Below, piece by piece: positions 42,710-52,961 of a stretch of DNA of 64,000 nt. The DNA is taken from assembly GCF_023515995.1 (NCBI RefSeq), contig NZ_CP097320.1, positions 2,976,001 to 3,040,000 of the forward strand, read 5' to 3'. Made by a program: the position numbers and the translations under genes. Within the stretch, counting starts at the first letter, position 1; every line of letters starts with the position of its first letter. The DNA is from Candidatus Mycobacterium methanotrophicum (GTDB lineage Bacteria; Actinomycetota; Actinomycetes; Mycobacteriales; Mycobacteriaceae). Under the pieces are notes generated by a model. It made no database searches. It worked only from the letters and a program-made list of their open reading frames with translations, and was not told the DNA's origin.

Positions 42710-43732
42710 TCAGTTCGGTGGCGACCCGCTGCGCCCGTCGCGCGGAGGCCGGAGCGCGTTCATCGGCGGGCGATCGGTCAACGAGACCGTCGAGGTGCGC
42801 GGGGTGTAGCCCATACCGTCTGGGCCGTCGACGAAGAACTGGGTCAGCCCCACTCCGGAGTCGGCGATGCCGCAGCGCGATAGCAGGGTCGCCACGACCT
42901 GGCGGCTCATCGGGCCCAACTCGGCCAGCGGCCGGTTGCGGTGTGCCCGCACACCGAGGTTGACCTGCGCGATCGCGTCCAAGCCCAACCGGTCATAGGT
43001 GTCGACCAGCAGGCCGATTTCGACGCCATAACCGGGGGCGAACGGCAGCGCCGTCAGCAGTTCGCGGGTGGCCGCGTATTCGCCGCCCAGCGGCTGGAGC
43101 ACACAGCCCAGCTCCGGTCGCAGCGCCGCGAGCAGCGGCCGCGCCACCAGCTCGGTGACCCGGCCACCGCCGGTGGCGCCTTCGCGGCCACTGGCGTCGC
43201 CGACGTTGAGCGGTCGCCGGTAAAAACTCTTGACCAGGTGAACGCCGTCCTCGGTGAGCAGCGGCCCGAGCAGCCGCGGCACGAACATCGGGTGCGGGTC
43301 GATCAGGTCGGAGTCGACGAACACCACGATGTCGCCGTCGGTGGCCGCCAGTGAGCGCCACAGCACCTCCCCCTTGCCGGGCCGCGGCGGGATGTGCGGC
43401 AACGCTTGTTCTCGGGTGATGACGCGCGCGCCCGCGGCGATCGCTCGGATCTCGGTGTCGTCGGTGGAGCCCGAATCGAGCACGATCAGCTCATCGACCA
43501 GCCCGCCGACCAGCGGCGAGATGCTTTCGATCACCGATTCGACGGTGTCTTCCTCATTGAGGGCAGGCAGCACCACCGAGATGGTTCGGCCGGCCGCTTT
43601 GGCTTTGGCCATCACCAACTCCTCGACCGTCCAGTGCGGACGGGTCCAGCTGCGGTCGGCCAGCCAGACGTCGCCGGGCAGCGCGGTCAAGGCCCCCTCG
43701 GCGGCGAGATCGACGAGCTCTGATGCCGTCAT
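42710..43732 (-). CDS. gpgS: Glucosyl-3-phosphoglycerate synthase
   Basis: 340 residues. GT81/GT2-like fold with VVLPALNEEDTVESVIESI and LIVLDSGSTDDT near the nucleotide site; the metal-binding DSD motif is VVFVDSDLIDPHP. ATGGGRVTELVARPLL and GEYAATRELLTALPFAPGYGVEIG match GpgS closely. It transfers glucose from a nucleotide donor to 3-phosphoglycerate, the first step to methylglucose lipopolysaccharides. The start overlaps the folP2 stop by four bases. Confidence 0.96.
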   Translation of the reverse strand: MTASELVDLAAEGALTALPGDVWLADRSWTRPHWTVEELVMAKAKAAGRTISVVLPALNEEDTVESVIESISPLVGGLVDELIVLDSGSTDDTEIRAIAAGARVITREQALPHIPPRPGKGEVLWRSLAATDGDIVVFVDSDLIDPHPMFVPRLLGPLLTEDGVHLVKSFYRRPLNVGDASGREGATGGGRVTELVARPLLAALRPELGCVLQPLGGEYAATRELLTALPFAPGYGVEIGLLVDTYDRLGLDAIAQVNLGVRAHRNRPLAELGPMSRQVVATLLSRCGIADSGVGLTQFFVDGPDGMGYTPRTSTVSLTDRPPMNALRPPRDGRSGSPPN

Positions 43733-44604
43733 GCCAGTCCTCTCACCGTGCGCGTCGGCCGTCGCTGCCCCGTGATCGACGCCACCATTTCCAGCGCCCG
43801 CCGGGTAGGCCCGACGTCGTGCACCCGGAACATCCGCACTCCGGCGGCCGCCGCGAGCGCGGTGGCCGCCAGAGTCCCCTCGAGCCGTTCGGTCAGATCC
43901 ACGCCCAGAGTCTCCCCGACGAAGTCTTTGTTGCTCAACGCCATCAACACCGGCCAGCCGGTGTTGACAAGATCTTCGATGTGACGCAACAGCGTCAGGC
44001 CGTGGAAAGTGTTCTTGCCGAAGTCATGGGTCGGGTCGATCAGCACGCGGTCACGGGCCACCCCGGCGGCCACCGCCTGCTCGGCGGCAGCGGTGACTTC
44101 GCGGATCACGTCGTCCACCACGCCGCGGGTGCTCGTCCCATAGCTGACCCGGAACGGCCGGGTACGTGGCGGCAAACCCCCGGTGTGCGAACACACCAGC
44201 CCCGCTTCGAACTCCACAGCCACCTCGGGCATCGCGGGGTCGAAACCGCCCCAGGTGTCATTGATCAGGTCCACGCCCGCCCGGCAGGCCTGCCGGGCAA
44301 CCTCGGAGCGCCACGTGTCGACGCTGATCAGTTGGTCGGGGTAGGTATCGCGCAGCCATTCGATGAACGGCACCACCCGAGCGACCTCGGTTTGGGTGTC
44401 GATGCTCTCCCCCGGGCCCGCCTTGACGCCGCCCACGTCGACGACGTCGGCGCCCTCGGCAACGACGCGGTGCGCAGCGTCGCGGGCTGCGTCATTGCCG
44501 AACGTGGCACCGCGGTCAAAAAACGAATCCGGCGTGCGGTTGATGATCGCCATGATCAGCGGGCGGTCACTGGCTACTCGGCGACCGCACAGGGTGGAGC
44601 GCAC
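43729..44604 (-). CDS. folP2: Dihydropteroate-synthase homolog FolP2
   Basis: About 291 residues from a GTG at 44604 (RSTLCGRRVASDRPLIMAIIN). TIM-barrel motifs INRTPDSFFDRGATF, DVVDVGGVKAGPGE and LINDTWGG are those of DHPS. Mycobacterial FolP2 proteins are close to FolP1 but reported to lack DHPS activity. Coupling to gpgS suggests a role in methylglucose polysaccharide synthesis; this is inference. A longer reading to 44727 would run to the fadD6 stop. Confidence 0.88.
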   Translation of the reverse strand: MRSTLCGRRVASDRPLIMAIINRTPDSFFDRGATFGNDAARDAAHRVVAEGADVVDVGGVKAGPGESIDTQTEVARVVPFIEWLRDTYPDQLISVDTWRSEVARQACRAGVDLINDTWGGFDPAMPEVAVEFEAGLVCSHTGGLPPRTRPFRVSYGTSTRGVVDDVIREVTAAAEQAVAAGVARDRVLIDPTHDFGKNTFHGLTLLRHIEDLVNTGWPVLMALSNKDFVGETLGVDLTERLEGTLAATALAAAAGVRMFRVHDVGPTRRALEMVASITGQRRPTRTVRGLA

Positions 44605-44729
44605 CCGTCCATGGTGCCCGTCTTGGTGATCGAGACTGCGCCCAGGTCGGCCTATCTCACGGTTTCGCGCCGGGTGCGCAGTGTCGATGCCGCCAGCGCA
44701 GTCTCGCCGGGCGGGCCGTCGACGCACGC

Positions 44730-46511
44730 TCAGCCTTGCGGTCGCTTACCGCCCGCGACCTCGTCCGGATACTCGTCGTAAAACGGCACATAGCCTTCCT
44801 CGCGGCCGGCCAACACATACAGCGGGTCGTCGATGCCGGGGCCGTAAGCCTGCTCGCGCAGGTCCACCTTGCGGCTCTTGAACGTGGTGGTGTGCTCCAT
44901 CGACTCGACCACCCGCACGAACAGCGGCCTCGCGTATGCCGGCAGCTGGTCGTAGACGGTGTGGGCAATCGCCTTCCCGTCGAACTCGACACCGTCGCGC
45001 AGCTTGACCGCAGCCATCCCCGCGCGCCCGTCGGTGCCGGGAATCTCCACACCGAAAACAGCACATTCCTCGATAGACTTCTCGGCCGCCAGCGCCCGTT
45101 CTACTTGGGTAGTGGCGACGTTCTCGCCCTTCCAGCGGAAGGTGTCACCGAGCCGGTCGACGAAGGCGGCGTGGCCCATGCCCTGTGGGCTCATCACGTC
45201 ACCGGTGTTGAACCAGCAGTCACCGTCACGAAAGGCGTTGCGCACCAACTTCTTTTCACTCGCACTGGGATCGGTGTAACCGTCAAACGGCTGCAGCCGG
45301 TTCACCGGGCTGAGTAACAGACCCGGCTCGCCGGCGGGCACCCGCTGCACCCGGCCATCGTCGCCGCGAAGCGGTTCGCCGGTGTCGGGATCGTAGTGTA
45401 CGTAGGCCAACGGGATCGGCCCGATACCAGTCGATCTGGGCACGTTGAAGATGTTGATGAACGCGGTGTTGCCCTCACTGGCCGCGTAGAACTCGCAGAC
45501 GCGCGCGATGCCGAACCGAGTGGTGAACTCGTCCCAGATCTCCGGACGCAACCCGTTGCCGGCAATCAACCGCACATTGTGGGCGCGGTCGGTCGGCTTG
45601 GCCGGCTGGTTGAGCAGGTAGCGGCAGATCTCGCCGATGTAGATGAATGCCGTTGCATCGCTTGCAATCACCTCGTCCCAAAACCGCGACGCCGAAAAGG
45701 ACTTGCCCAGGGCCAGCGTTGCCCCCGAGTTGATCACCGCGCCGACCGCCACCGTCAGCGCGTTGTTGTGGTACAGCGGCAGACAGCTGTACAACGTGTC
45801 GGAACCTTTGAGCCGCAAGCCCAGTCCGCCGAACGCAGCCAAAGCTGACAACCACCGACGATGCGTCATCACGCTGGCCTTGGGATGGCCCGTGGTGCCC
45901 GAGGTGAAGATGAAGAACGCGGTGTCCTTGGCCAGCACCGCCGATGCCGACGCCGGGTTGGTGGTGGGCGCGGTGGCCGCCACGCGCTGCATCTCATCGA
46001 CCGTCGTCGGTGCAACGCCGGACCCGCCGCATTCGTCTACCGGGTCGAGCAGGTCGGATTCCACGACAAGGACTTTGGCGTCCAGCAAGCCGAGGCTGTG
46101 CGCCAGCACCTCGCCGCGCTGGTGATAGTTGAGCATCCCGGCGACCGCGCCGCATTTGACCACGGCCAGCATCATCAGCACCGCATTCGGCGAGTTGCGC
46201 AGCATGACCCCGACGACGTCGCCGCGACCGACTCCACGCGCCGCCAGCGCCGCGGCGTAGCGGTTGGTGGTCGCATTGGCCTCGCGGTAGGTCAGCTCCT
46301 GCTCGCCGAACCGGATGAACACCCGGCCGCCGAAGCGGGCGGCACGTTCCTGGAACACTTTGCCGATCGACGTCTTGGAGGTCGGCCGGGCCAGCAGCCC
46401 GGTGAGCACGCCGCGGACTATCACCGGAACGTCGGTCAACACCCCGGGCATCCGGGTGGCGATATCGAGTAGCCCGACCGACGAACGAGCACCCGAGTCG
46501 TGGTCAGACAC
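44730..46511 (-). CDS. fadD6: Long-chain acyl-CoA synthetase (FadD6)
   Basis: 593 residues. AMP-binding motif FIFTSGTTGHPKASVMTH (about 203-220), YAASEGNTAF, and the VDRLGDTFRWKGENVATTQVE hinge. The architecture is that of very-long-chain FATP-type synthetases. It activates fatty acids to CoA esters. First gene of the fadD6-folP2-gpgS-Rv1209-tagA run. Confidence 0.95.
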   Translation of the reverse strand: MSDHDSGARSSVGLLDIATRMPGVLTDVPVIVRGVLTGLLARPTSKTSIGKVFQERAARFGGRVFIRFGEQELTYREANATTNRYAAALAARGVGRGDVVGVMLRNSPNAVLMMLAVVKCGAVAGMLNYHQRGEVLAHSLGLLDAKVLVVESDLLDPVDECGGSGVAPTTVDEMQRVAATAPTTNPASASAVLAKDTAFFIFTSGTTGHPKASVMTHRRWLSALAAFGGLGLRLKGSDTLYSCLPLYHNNALTVAVGAVINSGATLALGKSFSASRFWDEVIASDATAFIYIGEICRYLLNQPAKPTDRAHNVRLIAGNGLRPEIWDEFTTRFGIARVCEFYAASEGNTAFINIFNVPRSTGIGPIPLAYVHYDPDTGEPLRGDDGRVQRVPAGEPGLLLSPVNRLQPFDGYTDPSASEKKLVRNAFRDGDCWFNTGDVMSPQGMGHAAFVDRLGDTFRWKGENVATTQVERALAAEKSIEECAVFGVEIPGTDGRAGMAAVKLRDGVEFDGKAIAHTVYDQLPAYARPLFVRVVESMEHTTTFKSRKVDLREQAYGPGIDDPLYVLAGREEGYVPFYDEYPDEVAGGKRPQG

Positions 46512-46667
46512 TGTTATCCCCTACTTTGCTGAACCGCAGTATGCGCGGCCAGCCTAGCTCGGCGACGATGCAGACCGCGGCAGCGGTCTGAGGAGGAGGC
46601 GGGCCTTCCGGCACAGCGTTAGCAGCGGGCATTCTTCACCCGCCGGCCACCTCGGAAGCTATCGATC

Positions 46668-47063
46668 ATGTTTCGCCTCGCGGCGCGCCGCACCCTCGCG
46701 GAATTCACGCCGATCGACCGGCTCGCTGCGGTTGCCTCCGGAGCCATCGTCGGCCGGTCAGCTACCGCCAGCGACACATCATGGCTTACCGCATCCACGG
46801 CGCTGTTCTGCGTGCTCCTCATCCATACGGCAGTGGTGAGGCTGCGCTTCGTGCCCGGGATTGGGCGATTCATCGATCCGCCGATGAAAGTCCTGATCCG
46901 CGACGGACGGGTCGATTATCGAAGCCTTCGTCAATGCGGAATGACCCCCGACGACCTGGCGGCTGTGTTACGACAGCACGGGCGCCAAAGCGCTGACCGC
47001 GTTCGCCTCGCGATTTTCGAAACCAGAGGCGCGATCTCGATTCTGGACGCAGCCGATCAGTGA
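46668..47063 (+). CDS. DUF421 (YetF-like) protein, N-terminally short
   Basis: 131 residues. RLAARRTLAEFTPIDRLAAVASGAIVGRSATA and the C-terminal IRDGRVDYRSLRQCGMTPDDLAAVLRQHG fit the DUF421/YetF family. The first membrane helix usual in the family is missing; codons before the ATG do not restore it. One or two helices remain. It may be a 5'-truncated gene. Not seen at this place in the H37Rv order as I recall it. Confidence 0.65.
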   Translation: MFRLAARRTLAEFTPIDRLAAVASGAIVGRSATASDTSWLTASTALFCVLLIHTAVVRLRFVPGIGRFIDPPMKVLIRDGRVDYRSLRQCGMTPDDLAAVLRQHGRQSADRVRLAIFETRGAISILDAADQ

Positions 47064-47112
47064 CGACCGGCGCCTCTTGACGGCAGGCGGGGTCGGTCGC
47101 GGCTCCGCGACG

Positions 47113-47664
47113 TCAGCCGGGTGCGCAGGCCGCCAGTGCCGCAGCTACCTCGTCGACGACCACCAGCCGGTCCAGCGCGGCCTGCGCGACATAACCGCTG
47201 TCGACCAGGCAAGAGAGCCATGCGCGCAACCCGTCGAAGTGTCCGGCCGGGTCCAGCAGCACGACCGGTTTGTTGTGCGTGCCGAGATACCCGCCGGTCC
47301 AGACCTCAAACAGCTCCTCCAGCGTGCCGATGCCGCCGGGCAGCGTGATGAACGCGTCGGCGCGGTCCTCCATGATCTGTTTGCGCTCCCGCATGGTGTC
47401 GGTCACGATCAGCTCGTCGGCGTCGGTGTCGGCGACTTCGCGACGCACCAGCATCTTAGGGATGACGCCGACGGTCCATGCGCCGCGGGCCCGCGCGGCG
47501 GTGGCCAACGCGCCCATCGCGGAGACGTGCCCGCCACCCCAGACCAGCGTCCAGCCCCGCTCGGCGATCGCCTCGCCGAGCTCGGCGGCCAACGCCAAGA
47601 GCTCAGGATGGGTGGGCCCGGACGCGCAGTACACACAGACCGCCCACTGGCGATTGGAGGGCAC
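47113..47664 (-). CDS. LOG-family cytokinin-type phosphoribohydrolase (Rv1205-like)
   Basis: About 183 residues from the GTG at 47664. VCVYCASGPTHPELL opens the Rossmann-like fold; WGGGHVSAMGALA and the signature LPGGIGTLEELFEVWT are intact. It should release free cytokinin-type bases or ribose-5-phosphate from nucleoside monophosphates. In M. tuberculosis the homolog is a proteasome substrate whose build-up yields toxic aldehydes. Confidence 0.92.
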   Translation of the reverse strand: MPSNRQWAVCVYCASGPTHPELLALAAELGEAIAERGWTLVWGGGHVSAMGALATAARARGAWTVGVIPKMLVRREVADTDADELIVTDTMRERKQIMEDRADAFITLPGGIGTLEELFEVWTGGYLGTHNKPVVLLDPAGHFDGLRAWLSCLVDSGYVAQAALDRLVVVDEVAAALAACAPG

Positions 47665-47769
47665 AGTCGAGACCCTAGTAGACCGAGCAGACCGTCTTGA
47701 CGCCGAGCGCATTTGGGCCTATTGGCACGCCTGGCGAGAACGCGAGCCAGTGCGCGCCATAAAATCCGG

Positions 47770-48758
47770 CGGCGCCGACTGGTTGGGTTGCCGCGCCGCC
47801 CGACGCCGCGCTGCAGCGGGTCGCGGCCGCGTTGGACGACCCCGAGCGGTCCGGCGTGGTGCTGGTCGGAGCCGACGGCGCCGGCAAGACGCTGCTCGCC
47901 CGTAGCGCCGCCGACAGGTTCGCAGCGGTTAAGCCGTCGACGGTCGTCCGCTGGGTGGTGGGCACTGCGACGGGACGGAGGGCGCCGTTCGGCGCGTTCG
48001 GTGATCTGCTCCAGATCACCGACGTCGCCGAGAGCGGCAGGCCCGCCGAGCTGCTGCGCGCGGCCCACGACTCACTGGTCGGCGATGGCAACGGCCGGCT
48101 GGATGAGGCCCGCGTGTTGGCGCAGCGCTACACCGACTTCGCCGAACTGCAGCAGCCCGGCCGCGCTATCGGCGAGACGTTGGTTGGCTACGTGGCGATC
48201 GCCCAGGGCGATTTCGGCGCAACGGTGACGCTGCTGAGCCGCGCCGCCGATCCGCTGGCCCGGACCGGCTATTCGTGGGGTCCGCTGTCGCTGTGGCTGC
48301 TCGCCCAGGCGCTGGGCCAGCATGGTGAACAACTCGAGGCCGCAAAGGTTTTCAGCCGCGCAGAGTCTCGCCACGGGCTGAAGTCGACATTGTTCGCGCC
48401 GGAGCTGGCACTGGCCAAGGCATGGTCGAGGGCGGCGCGCGGCGACACCACCGGCGCCATCGAAGCCGCCCGCGAAGCCGTGCAGGCCGCAGAACGCGGC
48501 GGTCAGTCGGCGATCGCGCTGCGCGCGCTGCAGGACGCCGCGCGACTCGGCGACACCCGGGCGGTGTTCAAGGCCGAACGCCTGTCGGTCGAGGTGGACT
48601 GCGTGTTGGGCAGGCTCACGCTGGCGCATGCGCGGGCGCTGGCCAACGGCGATGCCGCGGCGCTGGCCGATGTGGCTGCCGACTTGGCCGACCGCGGGCT
48701 GCATCCTGCGGCAGCAGACGCCTCCGCTCAGGCACAGCGCGGTCAGCTGCTCAGATAA
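47770..48758 (+). pseudogene. Remnant of an Rv1204c-like P-loop ATPase
   Basis: The open frame encodes a Walker A (GVVLVGADGAGKTLLARSAADRF) near its start, then GAFGDLLQI, and passes abruptly to a TPR-like helical region (AVLAQRYTDFAELQQPGRAIGE). H37Rv Rv1204c is about 560 residues; here about 310 remain, with no ATG or GTG before the Walker motif (only a TTG at 47832). A stop lies in frame near 47760. The likely story is loss of the N-terminus and of the middle of the ATPase domain. Family naming is from memory of position and style. Confidence 0.55.
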
Positions 48759-49807
48759 CTGCGCAGCGTGGCCGTCGTGGCGGTGATCTGCTCGGCGGAA
48801 ACCCGCTCTTCGCGGGTGTGCGCCAGGTTGGGATCACCGGGCCCGTAGTTGACCGCGGGAATGCCTCTGGCGGCGAACCGCGCCACGTCGGTCCAGCCGT
48901 ATTTCGCTCGCACCTGCCCGGCGGCGGCCTCGACCAGGGCCTTGGCGGCGGGCTTGGACAACCCGGGCAGCGCGCCGGCGGCCATATCGGTCTGCTCGAT
49001 GCGCACGTCGAGTCCGTCGAACACCTCATGGACATGGCGCAGCGCGGAGTCCGGCGAGCGGTCGGGCGCGAAGCGGAAGTTCACCGTCAGCGACGCGGCG
49101 TCCGGAATGACGTTGCCGGCGATCCCGCCGTCGATGCGTACCGCCGACAATCCTTCGCGGTAGGCGCAGCCGTCGATCTCCACACTGCGGGGCCGGTAGG
49201 CCGCCAGCCGATCGAGCACCGCACCCAACTTGTGAATAGCGTTGTCGCCCAACCACGATCGTGCTGAGTGCGCCCGGATTCCGGTCGCGTGGATGACCAC
49301 CCGAAGCGTGCCCTGACAGCCCGCCTCGATGAAGCCGCAGGTGGGCTCGCCCAGGATCGCCATGTCGGCCGACAGCCAGTCGGGCAAGTCCCGTTCGATG
49401 CGCCCCAAACCGTTTGCCGCTGACTCGATTTCCTCACAGTCGTACAGCACCAACGTGAGGTCGTGCGCGGGCGCTGCGACCGTGGCAGCCAGATGGAGGA
49501 AGACGGCGTCACCGGACTTCATGTCGCTGGTGCCGCAGCCGTGCAACACATCTCCGTCTCGGCGGCTCGGCAGGTTACCGGCTACCGGGACGGTGTCGAG
49601 ATGCCCGGCCAGCAGCACCCGGGTCGGGCGGCCGAGGATCGTGCGCGCGAGCACGGCGTTGCCGTTGCGGATGATCTCGAACGCCGGTGCTTGAGACCGC
49701 AGCGCGGCTTCCGCCTCGTCGGCGATGCGCCTTTCGTGCCGCGATTCACTCGGTATGTCGACCAGAGCTGCAGTCAGCTCGATCGGGTCGCCGCGTAGGT
49801 CCAGCAC
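48743..49807 (-). CDS. dapE: Succinyl-diaminopimelate desuccinylase
   Basis: 354 residues from a GTG at 49807 ([27 protein letters not shown]), the H37Rv length. M20 metallopeptidase motifs: [11 protein letters not shown] (His, Asp), [10 protein letters not shown], and LYDCEEIES with the catalytic Glu. It makes LL-diaminopimelate for lysine and peptidoglycan. Divergent from dapD; an inverted repeat lies in its leader. Confidence 0.95.
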   Translation of the reverse strand: MLDLRGDPIELTAALVDIPSESRHERRIADEAEAALRSQAPAFEIIRNGNAVLARTILGRPTRVLLAGHLDTVPVAGNLPSRRDGDVLHGCGTSDMKSGDAVFLHLAATVAAPAHDLTLVLYDCEEIESAANGLGRIERDLPDWLSADMAILGEPTCGFIEAGCQGTLRVVIHATGIRAHSARSWLGDNAIHKLGAVLDRLAAYRPRSVEIDGCAYREGLSAVRIDGGIAGNVIPDAASLTVNFRFAPDRSPDSALRHVHEVFDGLDVRIEQTDMAAGALPGLSKPAAKALVEAAAGQVRAKYGWTDVARFAARGIPAVNYGPGDPNLAHTREERVSAEQITATTATLRSYLSS

Positions 49808-49824
49808 GCGTTCACCATAGCCCG

Positions 49825-49882
49825 GCGAGCAGACGCGGAATCGCACGCACGAAGGCCGCGGAATGCGATTCTGTGTCTGGTG
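49825..49882. repeat. Inverted repeat between dapE and dapD (copy C)
   Basis: Left arm 49825-49845 and right arm about 49862-49882 pair with four mismatches over 21 positions. The core GCGAGCAGACGCGGAATCGC is nearly identical to the copy at 31.6 kb. Unlike the other two copies it sits between divergent genes, 17 bases from the dapE start, so terminator function cannot explain it. Confidence 0.75.
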
Positions 49883-49915
49883 GCGACGGAATCCGCATCC
49901 AGTAGCGTAGGGCAT

Positions 49916-50860
49916 GTGACGGCAGCTTCAGGTATTGGTGTGGCGACGTTGGCCGACAACGGGTCGGTCCTCGACACCTGGTTTCCCGCACCGGAATTGA
50001 TCGGATCGGGCGAGACAGGCACGGTCCGGCTCTCGCTGGCCGAGGTTCCCGACGAGCTGGCGACGCTGGCCGGACGCGACGACGACCGCGGCACCCAAAC
50101 CGTCGTGGTGCGCACGGTGATCGGCTCCCTGGACGCCAAGGCCGTCGACGCCTACGACGCCTACCTCCGACTGCATTTGCTCTCGCATCGACTGGTCGCG
50201 CCGCACGGGCTCAACGCCGACGGCCTCTTCGGGGTGCTGACCAACGTGGTGTGGACCAGCCGGGGGCCCTGCGCGGTCGAGGGTTTCGAGACGGTGCGGG
50301 CGCGGCTGCGCCGCCGCGGCCCGGTAGCCGTGTACGGCGTGGACAAGTTCCCCCGGATGGTCGACTACATCGTGCCGAGCGGGGTCCGTATCGCCGACGC
50401 CGACCGGGTGCGACTGGGCGCGCATCTGGCGTCGGGCACGACGGTGATGCACGAGGGCTTCGTCAACTTCAACGCGGGCACACTGGGCGCCTCGATGGTG
50501 GAAGGCCGTATCTCGGCGGGCGTCGTCGTCGGCGACGGCTCCGACATCGGAGGCGGCGCATCGATCATGGGCACCCTGTCCGGCGGTGGCAACGAGGTGA
50601 TTTCGATCGGCAAGCGTTGCCTGCTCGGCGCCAACGCCGGAGTGGGAATCCCACTGGGCGACGACTGCGTGGTCGAAGCCGGCCTCTACGTCACGGCGGG
50701 CACCAAAGTCGGTATGCCCGACGGGAATTCGGTCAAGGCCCGCGAACTCTCCGGCGGCAGCAACATGCTGTTCCGCCGCAACTCGGTGACGGGCGCGGTG
50801 GAGGTGGTGTCCCGCGTCGGTCACGGCATCGCGCTCAACGAGGACTTGCACGCGAACTGA
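49916..50860 (+). CDS. dapD: Tetrahydrodipicolinate N-succinyltransferase
   Basis: 314 residues from GTG 49916 ([16 protein letters not shown]). The middle and C-terminal parts have hexapeptide repeats of a left-handed beta-helix ([39 protein letters not shown]). It adds a succinyl group to tetrahydrodipicolinate, two steps before DapE, so the two divergent genes serve one pathway. Confidence 0.95.
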   Translation: MTAASGIGVATLADNGSVLDTWFPAPELIGSGETGTVRLSLAEVPDELATLAGRDDDRGTQTVVVRTVIGSLDAKAVDAYDAYLRLHLLSHRLVAPHGLNADGLFGVLTNVVWTSRGPCAVEGFETVRARLRRRGPVAVYGVDKFPRMVDYIVPSGVRIADADRVRLGAHLASGTTVMHEGFVNFNAGTLGASMVEGRISAGVVVGDGSDIGGGASIMGTLSGGGNEVISIGKRCLLGANAGVGIPLGDDCVVEAGLYVTAGTKVGMPDGNSVKARELSGGSNMLFRRNSVTGAVEVVSRVGHGIALNEDLHAN

Positions 50861-51081
50861 TCACGCGACGCGGCGGCGGCGGCGCGTCGCGTGTGCCAAC
50901 CCGACAAGCAATCTGCTGGCTCGGGTTACGGGCCTCGGCGCGTCGTCGTCGACCGAGCAGTTGAACGGAGCGCGACTCTATAGCTGCACTGTAGTTCACT
51001 AAACTGCACTTCTTTAGCGATTTAGGGACGTCGATTGTGCCTTGGCGCAGCGCGTCTACCGATCCGGGTTATTGTCTACCG

Positions 51082-51390
51082 ATGGAGGACTGCGATAAGG
51101 ATCCGGCAGTGGTGCTTCCTTATCTTGTGGGCCGATCCCTTGCCGCCACCGAGGTGTACGAGGCGTTCGGCTACCGCAAGTCGGCCTACTACAAGGCGGT
51201 TCGCGAGGGCAGGTTGGTCACCGCCGACAATCTGATCCGCGCAGCTAAGCACCTGGGTTTGAACCCGATTGACCTGCTCGTCCGGTTCGGCCTGATCCAG
51301 CCCGAGACGATCACCGAATACCTGGCATCACCACGCGCGCTGCCAAGACTGCGCGACCTGCGCCCCGACCCGAGCAAACCGCCCGTCTGA
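51082..51390 (+). CDS. Small helix-turn-helix protein, function unknown
   Basis: 102 residues from ATG 51082; a start at 51037 is possible. Residues 10-60 read like a DNA-binding helix-turn-helix: VGRSLAATEVYEAFGYRKSA followed by AVREGRLVTADNLIRAAKHLGL. It has the look of phage-type immunity repressors or small XRE-like regulators. A repeat CTGCACT occurs twice 20 bp apart at 50984 and 51004, a possible operator. It probably forms a unit with the small membrane protein 25 bases downstream. Confidence 0.6.
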   Translation: MEDCDKDPAVVLPYLVGRSLAATEVYEAFGYRKSAYYKAVREGRLVTADNLIRAAKHLGLNPIDLLVRFGLIQPETITEYLASPRALPRLRDLRPDPSKPPV

Positions 51391-51415
51391 CCGGAGCAGA
51401 GGAGGCGGTTGCGCG

Positions 51416-51610
51416 GTGCTGCTCATGTCGCCATGGGCATCGGCCACCCTGGGGCCGCCGCTGCACGCCGTCTTTCGGCGATGGAATGTCGAAGACCTAC
51501 TCGGTCACATCTGCCTGATCGTCGCGGCGACAGCGATAATCCACCACGGGCTGGCCCGGCTCGACGACGAACGCCGAATCACCTACCGCCGTCGGGCAAT
51601 TGGCGGCTGA
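51416..51610 (+). CDS. Small single-helix membrane protein
   Basis: 64 residues, GTG start with GAGGAGG upstream. One hydrophobic segment (LLGHICLIVAATAIIHHGLA, about 28-47) is followed by a basic tail. It follows the HTH gene closely. Its end overlaps the convergent MFS gene by 32 bases. Not recognised. Confidence 0.5.
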   Translation: MLLMSPWASATLGPPLHAVFRRWNVEDLLGHICLIVAATAIIHHGLARLDDERRITYRRRAIGG

Positions 51611-52925
51611 CCGGCACTGCTGCGCCGCCAGCACCTCGGGCGGACTGCAAAGCTGTTCCCTTGGTTTCGGGAAGTAGGTAGGTGCATACCAAGCTGGCCA
51701 AGGCGAGGACGACCAGCAGGGGGCCGACGGCCCAGCTGCCATAGGTTGCCTGCAGCGTTCCGGCGATCAACGGCGGCAACGCGCCGCCAAGGACGCCGGC
51801 GAGGTTGACCGCCAGCGCCGATCCGCTGTAGCGGTAGCGGGTGGCGAACAGCTCGGGAATGAAGGCGCCCGTCGGTCCGGAACCAATCGCGGCGATCGCG
51901 AACATGCCGACGATCGCGACCGCATATAGCGCGGGTTTGCCGGTGTCCATCAATGGCATCACCGCCGCCGCCCACGGCACGCATCCCGCCCAGCCCAGCA
52001 ACATCATCCGGCGACGCCCGACTCGATCGCACAGACTTGCCGAGAGCGCGACGAACACGATGCTTGCCAACCCGCCCAGCGCACCGACGGCCCAGATGAA
52101 ACTGCGGGTGTATCCGAGCTGGGAATGGGAGTACACGGTGAGATAGGTGTTTCCCATGTAGGCGAAGCCAAAGCCGCCCACGACGCTGCCTGCGGCCAAC
52201 AGGATCTCTCGGCGTTGCAAGTGCAGCAACTCTGCGATCGGCGCCGCGGAAACGAGATTTCGGGCCTTTTCCTCGGCGAATACCGGCGTCTCGTCGATCC
52301 GCAGACGCACATACAAGGCGATACAGATCAGAGCAACGCTGATCAGGAACGGTATGCGCCACCCCCACTCCATGAAGGCGGGGCTGTTCTCGCCGATGCT
52401 GAAGTTCACGCCTAAAAACGTCAGGCTGGAAAGCACCCCCGCGGTGCCGCCGCCCAGCAGGGTGAACATGCCATACCTGCCGCGTGCGTCGGCTGGCGCG
52501 TGCTCGGCGCTCAGCAACGCCGAGCCTGCCCATTCGCCGCCGACAGCAAACCCTTGTAGGAGCCGCAGCGCAATGAGGATCAATGGGGCTGCGGTGCCGA
52601 TGGTCGCCGTGCCGGGAACCACGCCCACTGACACCGTGGCGACGGCCATGAGCAACAGCGTGACGATCAGGGTCTTTTTCCGGCCCAGGCGATCCCCGAA
52701 ATAGCCGAAGGTGGCCGCGCCGATCGGCCGAGATACAAAAGCACTCGCAAACGTGCCCAGCGACGCAACCGTGGCCAACGTCGGACTGAGGTGTGGGAAG
52801 AAGACGGTAGGAAACACCAGCGCCGCCGCGGTGCCGTAGATCAGGAAGTCGTAGAACTCGATTGCCGAGCCGACCAAACATGCCGCGGCAATTCGCCTCA
52901 TCGGCGTGACGCTGGGCCGTTGCAC
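51579..52925 (-). CDS. Major facilitator superfamily transporter (Rv1200-like)
   Basis: 448 residues, twelve helices. The sugar/metabolite-proton symporter signature GYFGDRLGRKKTLI lies in the first cytoplasmic loop and RLRIDETPVFAEEKAR after helix 6. It resembles ProP/KgtP-type carriers; the substrate is not known. The C-terminal 20 residues are extra relative to H37Rv as I recall it. Confidence 0.92.
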   Translation of the reverse strand: MQRPSVTPMRRIAAACLVGSAIEFYDFLIYGTAAALVFPTVFFPHLSPTLATVASLGTFASAFVSRPIGAATFGYFGDRLGRKKTLIVTLLLMAVATVSVGVVPGTATIGTAAPLILIALRLLQGFAVGGEWAGSALLSAEHAPADARGRYGMFTLLGGGTAGVLSSLTFLGVNFSIGENSPAFMEWGWRIPFLISVALICIALYVRLRIDETPVFAEEKARNLVSAAPIAELLHLQRREILLAAGSVVGGFGFAYMGNTYLTVYSHSQLGYTRSFIWAVGALGGLASIVFVALSASLCDRVGRRRMMLLGWAGCVPWAAAVMPLMDTGKPALYAVAIVGMFAIAAIGSGPTGAFIPELFATRYRYSGSALAVNLAGVLGGALPPLIAGTLQATYGSWAVGPLLVVLALASLVCTYLLPETKGTALQSARGAGGAAVPVSRQLPDGGR

Positions 52926-52961
52926 CTTACCGACGGTAACGCAGGCCGTCGACGTCGCAGC

